NCBI GenBank assembly: GCA_032718475.1
Contig: JAUCBJ010005348.1
Coordinates: forward strand, 1 to 24,790
Length of the DNA: 24,790 nucleotides
DNA from: Nemertoderma westbladi
Taxonomy: Eukaryota > Xenacoelomorpha > Nemertodermatida > Nemertodermatidae
Direction of reading: 5' to 3'
Numbering within the stretch: the stretch's first letter is position 1; each line of letters opens with the position of its first letter. Below, in pieces: positions 20,951 to 24,790 of the stretch. The translations under genes were made by a program, and so were the position numbers. Under the pieces are notes generated by a model. It searched no databases, was not told the origin of the DNA, and worked only from the letters and a program-made list of their open reading frames with translations.

Positions 20951-22639
20951 ATGGCGTGATGTCATGAGTATAGGATAGAAGGGCGTGTAGAGTAAGAGAA
21001 TGGCGTGATGTCATGAGTATAGGATAGAAGGGCGTGTAGAGTGAGAGAATGGCGTGATGTCATGAGTATAGGATAGAAGGGCGTGTAGAGTGAGAGAATG
21101 GCGTGATGTCATGAGTATAGGATAGAAGGGCGTGTAGAGTGAGAGAATGGCGTGATGTCATGAGTATAGGATAGAAGGGCGTGTAGAGTGAGAGAATGGC
21201 GTGATGTCATGAGTATAGGATAGAAGGGCGTGTAGAGTGAGAGAATGGCGTGATGTCATAGTATAGGATAGAAGGGCGTGTATGTCAGTGAGTATAGGAT
21301 AGAAGGGCCTGTAGAGTGAGAGAATGGCGTGATGTCATAGTATAGGATAGAAGGGCGTGTAGAGTGAGAGAATGGCGTGTAGAGTGAGAGAATGGCGTGA
21401 TGTCATAAGTATAGGATAGAAGGGCGTGTAGAGTGAGTATAGGATAGAAGGGCGTGTAGAGCGAGAGAATGGCGTGATGTCATGAGTATAGGATAGAAGG
21501 GCGTGTAGAGTGAGAGAATGGCGTGATGTCATGAGTATAGGATAGAAGGGCGTGTAGAGTGAGAGAATGGCGTGATGTCATGAGTATAGGATAGAAGGGC
21601 GTGTAGAGTGAGTATAGGATAGAAGGGCGTGTAGAGTGAAAGAATGGCGTGATGTCATGAGTATAGGATAGAAGGGCGTGTAGAGTGAGAGAATGGCGTG
21701 ATGTCATGAGTATAGGATAGAAGGGCGTGTAGAGTGAGAGAATGGCGTGATGTCATAAATATAGGATAGAAGGGCGTGTAGAGTGAGAGAATGGCGTGAT
21801 GTCATGAGTATAGGATAGAAGGGCGTGTAGAGTGAGAGAATGGCGTGATGTCATGAGTATAGGATAGAAGGGTGTGTAGAGTGAGAGAATGGCGTGATGT
21901 CATAAATATAGGATAGAAGGGCGTGTAGAGTGAGAGAATGGCGTGATGTCATGAGTATAGGATAGAAGGGCGTGTAGAGTGAGAGAATGGCGTGATGTCA
22001 TGAGTATAGGATAGAAGGGCGTGTAGAGTGAGAGAATGGCGTGATGTAATGAGTATAGGATAGAAGGGCGTGTAGAGTGAGAGAATGGCGTGATGTTATA
22101 AATATAGGATAGAAGGGCGTGTAGAGTGAGAGAATGGCGTGATGTCATGAGTATAGGATAGAAGGGCGTGTAGAGTGAGAGAATGGCGTGATGTTATAAA
22201 TATAGGATAGAAGGGCGTGTAGAGTGAGAGAATGGCGTGATGTCATGAGTATAGGATAGAAGGGCGTGTAGAGTAAGAGAATGGCGTGATGTCATGAGTA
22301 TAGGATAGAAGGGCGTGTAGAGTGAGAGAATGGCGTGATGTTATAAATATAGGATAGAAGGGCGTGTAGAGTGAGAGAATGGCGTGATGTCATGAGTATA
22401 GGATAGAAGGGCGTGTAGAGTGAGAGAATGGCGTGATGTCATGAGTATAGGATAGAAGGGCGTGTAGAGTGAGAGAATGGCGTGATGTCATGAGTATAGG
22501 ATAGAAGGGCGTGTAGAGCGAGTATAGGATAGAAGGGCGTGTAGAGTGAGAGAATGGCGTGATGTTATAAATATAGGATAGAAGGGCGTGTAGAGTGAGA
22601 GAATGGCGTGATGTCATGAGTATAGGATAGAAGGGCGTG

Positions 22640-23210
22640 TAGAGTAAGAGAATGGCGTGATGTCATGAGTATAGGATAGAAGGGCGTGTAGAGTGAGAGA
22701 ATGGCGTGATGTTATAAATATAGGATAGAAGGGCGTGTAGAGTGAGAGAATGGCGTGATGTCATGAGTATAGGATAGAAGGGCGTGTAGAGTGAGAGAAT
22801 GGCGTGATGTCATGAGTATAGGATAGAAGGGCGTGTAGAGTGAGAGAATGGCGTGATGTCATGAGTATAGGATAGAAGGGCGTGTAGAGTAAGAGAATGG
22901 CGTGATGTCATGAGTATAGGATAGAAGGGCGTGTAGAGTGAGAGAATGGCGTGATGTCATGAGTATAGGATAGAAGGGCGTGTAGAGTGAGAGAATGGCG
23001 TGATGTTATAAATATAGGATAGAAGGGCGTGTAGAGTGAGAGAATGGCGTGATGTTATAAATATAGGATAGAAGGGCGTGTAGAGTGAGTATAGGATAGA
23101 AGGGCGTGTAGAGTGAGAGAATGTCATGATGTCATGAGTATAGGATAGAAGGGCGTGTAGAGTGAGAGAATGTCATGATGTCATGAGTATAGGATAGAAG
23201 GGCGTGTAGA
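22640..23210. repeat. 0.57-kb satellite block, copy 1 (offset 1008)
   Basis: ATGTTATAAATATAGG units at 22711 and 23002 and the GAATGTCATGATG unit at 23119 recur exactly 1008 bp downstream (23719, 24010, 24127), with a 28-bp short unit between. Confidence 0.8.
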
Positions 23211-23647
23211 GTAAGAGAATGGCGTGATGTCATGAGTATAGGATAGAAGGGTGTGTAGAGTGAGAGAATGGCGTGATGTAATGAGTATAGGATAGAAGGG
23301 CGTGTAGAGTAAGAGAATGGCGTGATGTCATGAGTATAGGATAGAAGGGCGTGTAGAGTGAGAGAATGGCGTGATGTCATGAGTATAGGATAGAAGGGTG
23401 TGTAGAGTGAGAGAATGGCGTGATGTAATGAGTATAGGATAGAAGGGTGTGTAGAGTAAGAGAATGGCGTGATGTCATGAGTATAGGATAGAAGGGTGTG
23501 TAGAGTAAGAGAATGGCGTGATGTCATGAGTATAGGATAGAAGGGTGTGTAGAGTAAGAGAATGGCGTGATGTCATGAGTATAGGATAGAAGGGTGTGTA
23601 GAGTAAGAGAATGGCGTGATGTCATGAGTATAGGATAGAAGGGTGTG

Positions 23648-24218
23648 TAGAGTAAGAGAATGGCGTGATGTCATGAGTATAGGATAGAAGGGCGTGTAGA
23701 GTGAGAGAATGGCGTGATGTTATAAATATAGGATAGAAGGGCGTGTAGAGTGAGAGAATGGCGTGATGTCATGAGTATAGGATAGAAGGGCGTGTAGAGT
23801 GAGAGAATGGCGTGATGTCATGAGTATAGGATAGAAGGGCGTGTAGAGTGAGAGAATGGCGTGATGTCATGAGTATAGGATAGAAGGGCGTGTAGAGTGA
23901 GAGAATGGCGTGATGTCATGAGTATAGGATAGAAGGGCGTGTAGAGTGAGAGAATGGCGTGATGTCATGAGTATAGGATAGAAGGGCGTGTAGAGTGAGA
24001 GAATGGCGTGATGTTATAAATATAGGATAGAAGGGCGTGTAGAGTGAGAGAATGGCGTGATGTTATAAATATAGGATAGAAGGGCGTGTAGAGTGAGTAT
24101 AGGATAGAAGGGCGTGTAGAGTGAGAGAATGTCATGATGTCATGAGTATAGGATAGAAGGGCGTGTAGAGTGAGAGAATGTCATGATGTCATGAGTATAG
24201 GATAGAAGGGCGTGTAGA
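23648..24218. repeat. 0.57-kb satellite block, copy 2 (offset 1008)
   Basis: Second copy of 22640-23210. Between the two copies lies a run of units carrying GGGTGTG with GTAGAGTAAGAG (about 23390-23650), which looks like a separate recent single-monomer expansion. Confidence 0.8.
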
Positions 24219-24790
24219 GTGAGAGAATGGCGTGATGTCATGAGTATAGGATAGAAGGGTGTGTAGAGTGAGAGAATGGCGTGATGTCATGAGTATAGGA
24301 TAGAAGGGCGTGTAGAGTGAGAGAATGGCGTGATGTCATGAGTATAGGATAGAAGGGCGTGTAGAGTGAGAGAATGGCGTGATGTCATGAGTATAGGATA
24401 GAAGGGCGTGTAGAGTGAGAGAATGGCGTGATGTCATGAGTATAGGATAGAAGGGCGTGTAGAGTGAGAGAATGGCGTGATGTCATGAGTATAGGATAGA
24501 AGGGCGTGTAGAGTGAGAGAATGGCGTGATGTCATGAGTATAGGATAGAAGGGCGTGTAGAGTGAGAGAATGGCGTGATGTCATGAGTATAGGATAGAAG
24601 GGCGTGTAGAGTGAGAGAATGGCGTGATGTCATGAGTATAGGATAGAAGGGTGTGTAGAGTGAGAGAATGGCGTGATGTCATGAGTATAGGATAGAAGGG
24701 CGTGTAGAGTGAGAGAATGGCGTGATGTCATGAGTATAGGATAGAAGGGCGTGTAGAGTGAGAGAATGGCGTGATGTCATGAGTATAGGA

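Larger units (their letters stand above)
14413..24790. repeat. 49-bp satellite array, right block (continues past the window)
   Basis: This is the same 49-bp monomer and orientation as the left block, starting mid-monomer at TGGCGTGATG and running off the right edge. Marker variants differ from the left block. The GATAGAGAGG type is absent. New ones are GTACAGTAAG, CATAAGTATAGG, GAGCTAGAG, GTGTAAAGTG and GAGTGAGTGAATGG. From about 22090 on, ATGTTATAAATATAGG and GAATGTCATGATG occur. Units of 69 bp, in which the 20-bp step between the two GGCGTG motifs is doubled, occur near 14969, 17588, 19859 and 21374. Several 48-bp CATAGTATAGG units are present, as are 28-bp units. No gene, RNA or foreign insertion was seen in this block. 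Confidence 0.97.

Noticed and set aside
5310-24790. Dozens of 60-200 codon minus-strand frames in the satellite
   Set aside because: These are the three phases of a 49-bp monomer with few stops on the C/T-rich strand. They begin and end wherever 28-, 48- or 69-bp units shift the phase.
5418-24790. CRISPR-like regular direct repeats
   Set aside because: There are no unique spacers. The whole period repeats, and the context (LINE, SINE-like element) is eukaryotic.

Overview
The window is eukaryotic, most likely from an invertebrate animal, and is built almost entirely of repetitive DNA. No intact host gene, rRNA or tRNA could be supported. The evidence for a eukaryote is: long minisatellite arrays, two copies of an RTE-like non-LTR retrotransposon (LINE), and a short tRNA-related/ribozyme-bearing SINE-like element nested in one of them. 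AT-rich spacers with no operon-like coding fill the rest. The species cannot be named from sequence alone.

Layout: (1) 1-691, unique AT-rich DNA. (2) 692-1422, a 48-bp minisatellite of about 15 copies. (3) 1423-1812, AT-rich spacer. (4) 1813-3667, a 33-bp minisatellite of about 56 copies. (5) 3668-4849, a minus-strand LINE 3' end (reverse transcriptase C-terminal half plus probable 3' UTR). It is split at 4155-4413 by a 259-bp element flanked by the 8-bp direct repeat AGAGATTT. That element carries a pol III B-box and, on the minus strand, a complete type I hammerhead ribozyme core. (6) 4850-5417, spacer holding a 165-bp foldback (inverted-repeat) element. (7) 5418-24790, a 49-bp satellite running off the right edge of the window, broken once at 12575-14414 by a plus-strand LINE fragment that lacks both ends.

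The 49-bp satellite has layered structure. Deleted (28-bp), extended (69-bp) and 48-bp monomer variants mark higher-order units of 175 and 224 bp. Larger block duplications are visible at offsets of 2219, 2613/2271 and 1008 bp. The plus strand is strongly purine- and G-rich (a typical monomer has 20 G and 3 C). The open frames in this array, and in the 33- and 48-bp arrays, are by-products of repeat length and composition rather than genes.

The only protein-coding sequence is retrotransposon-derived. The two LINE copies are about 97-98% identical by eye, one has a single in-frame stop, and both are incomplete. The most interesting object is the hammerhead-bearing element inside the minus-strand LINE. 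The second is the LINE fragment in the satellite, whose junctions (both ends missing, microhomology, about 9 bp of one monomer lost) look like break repair rather than ordinary target-primed insertion.
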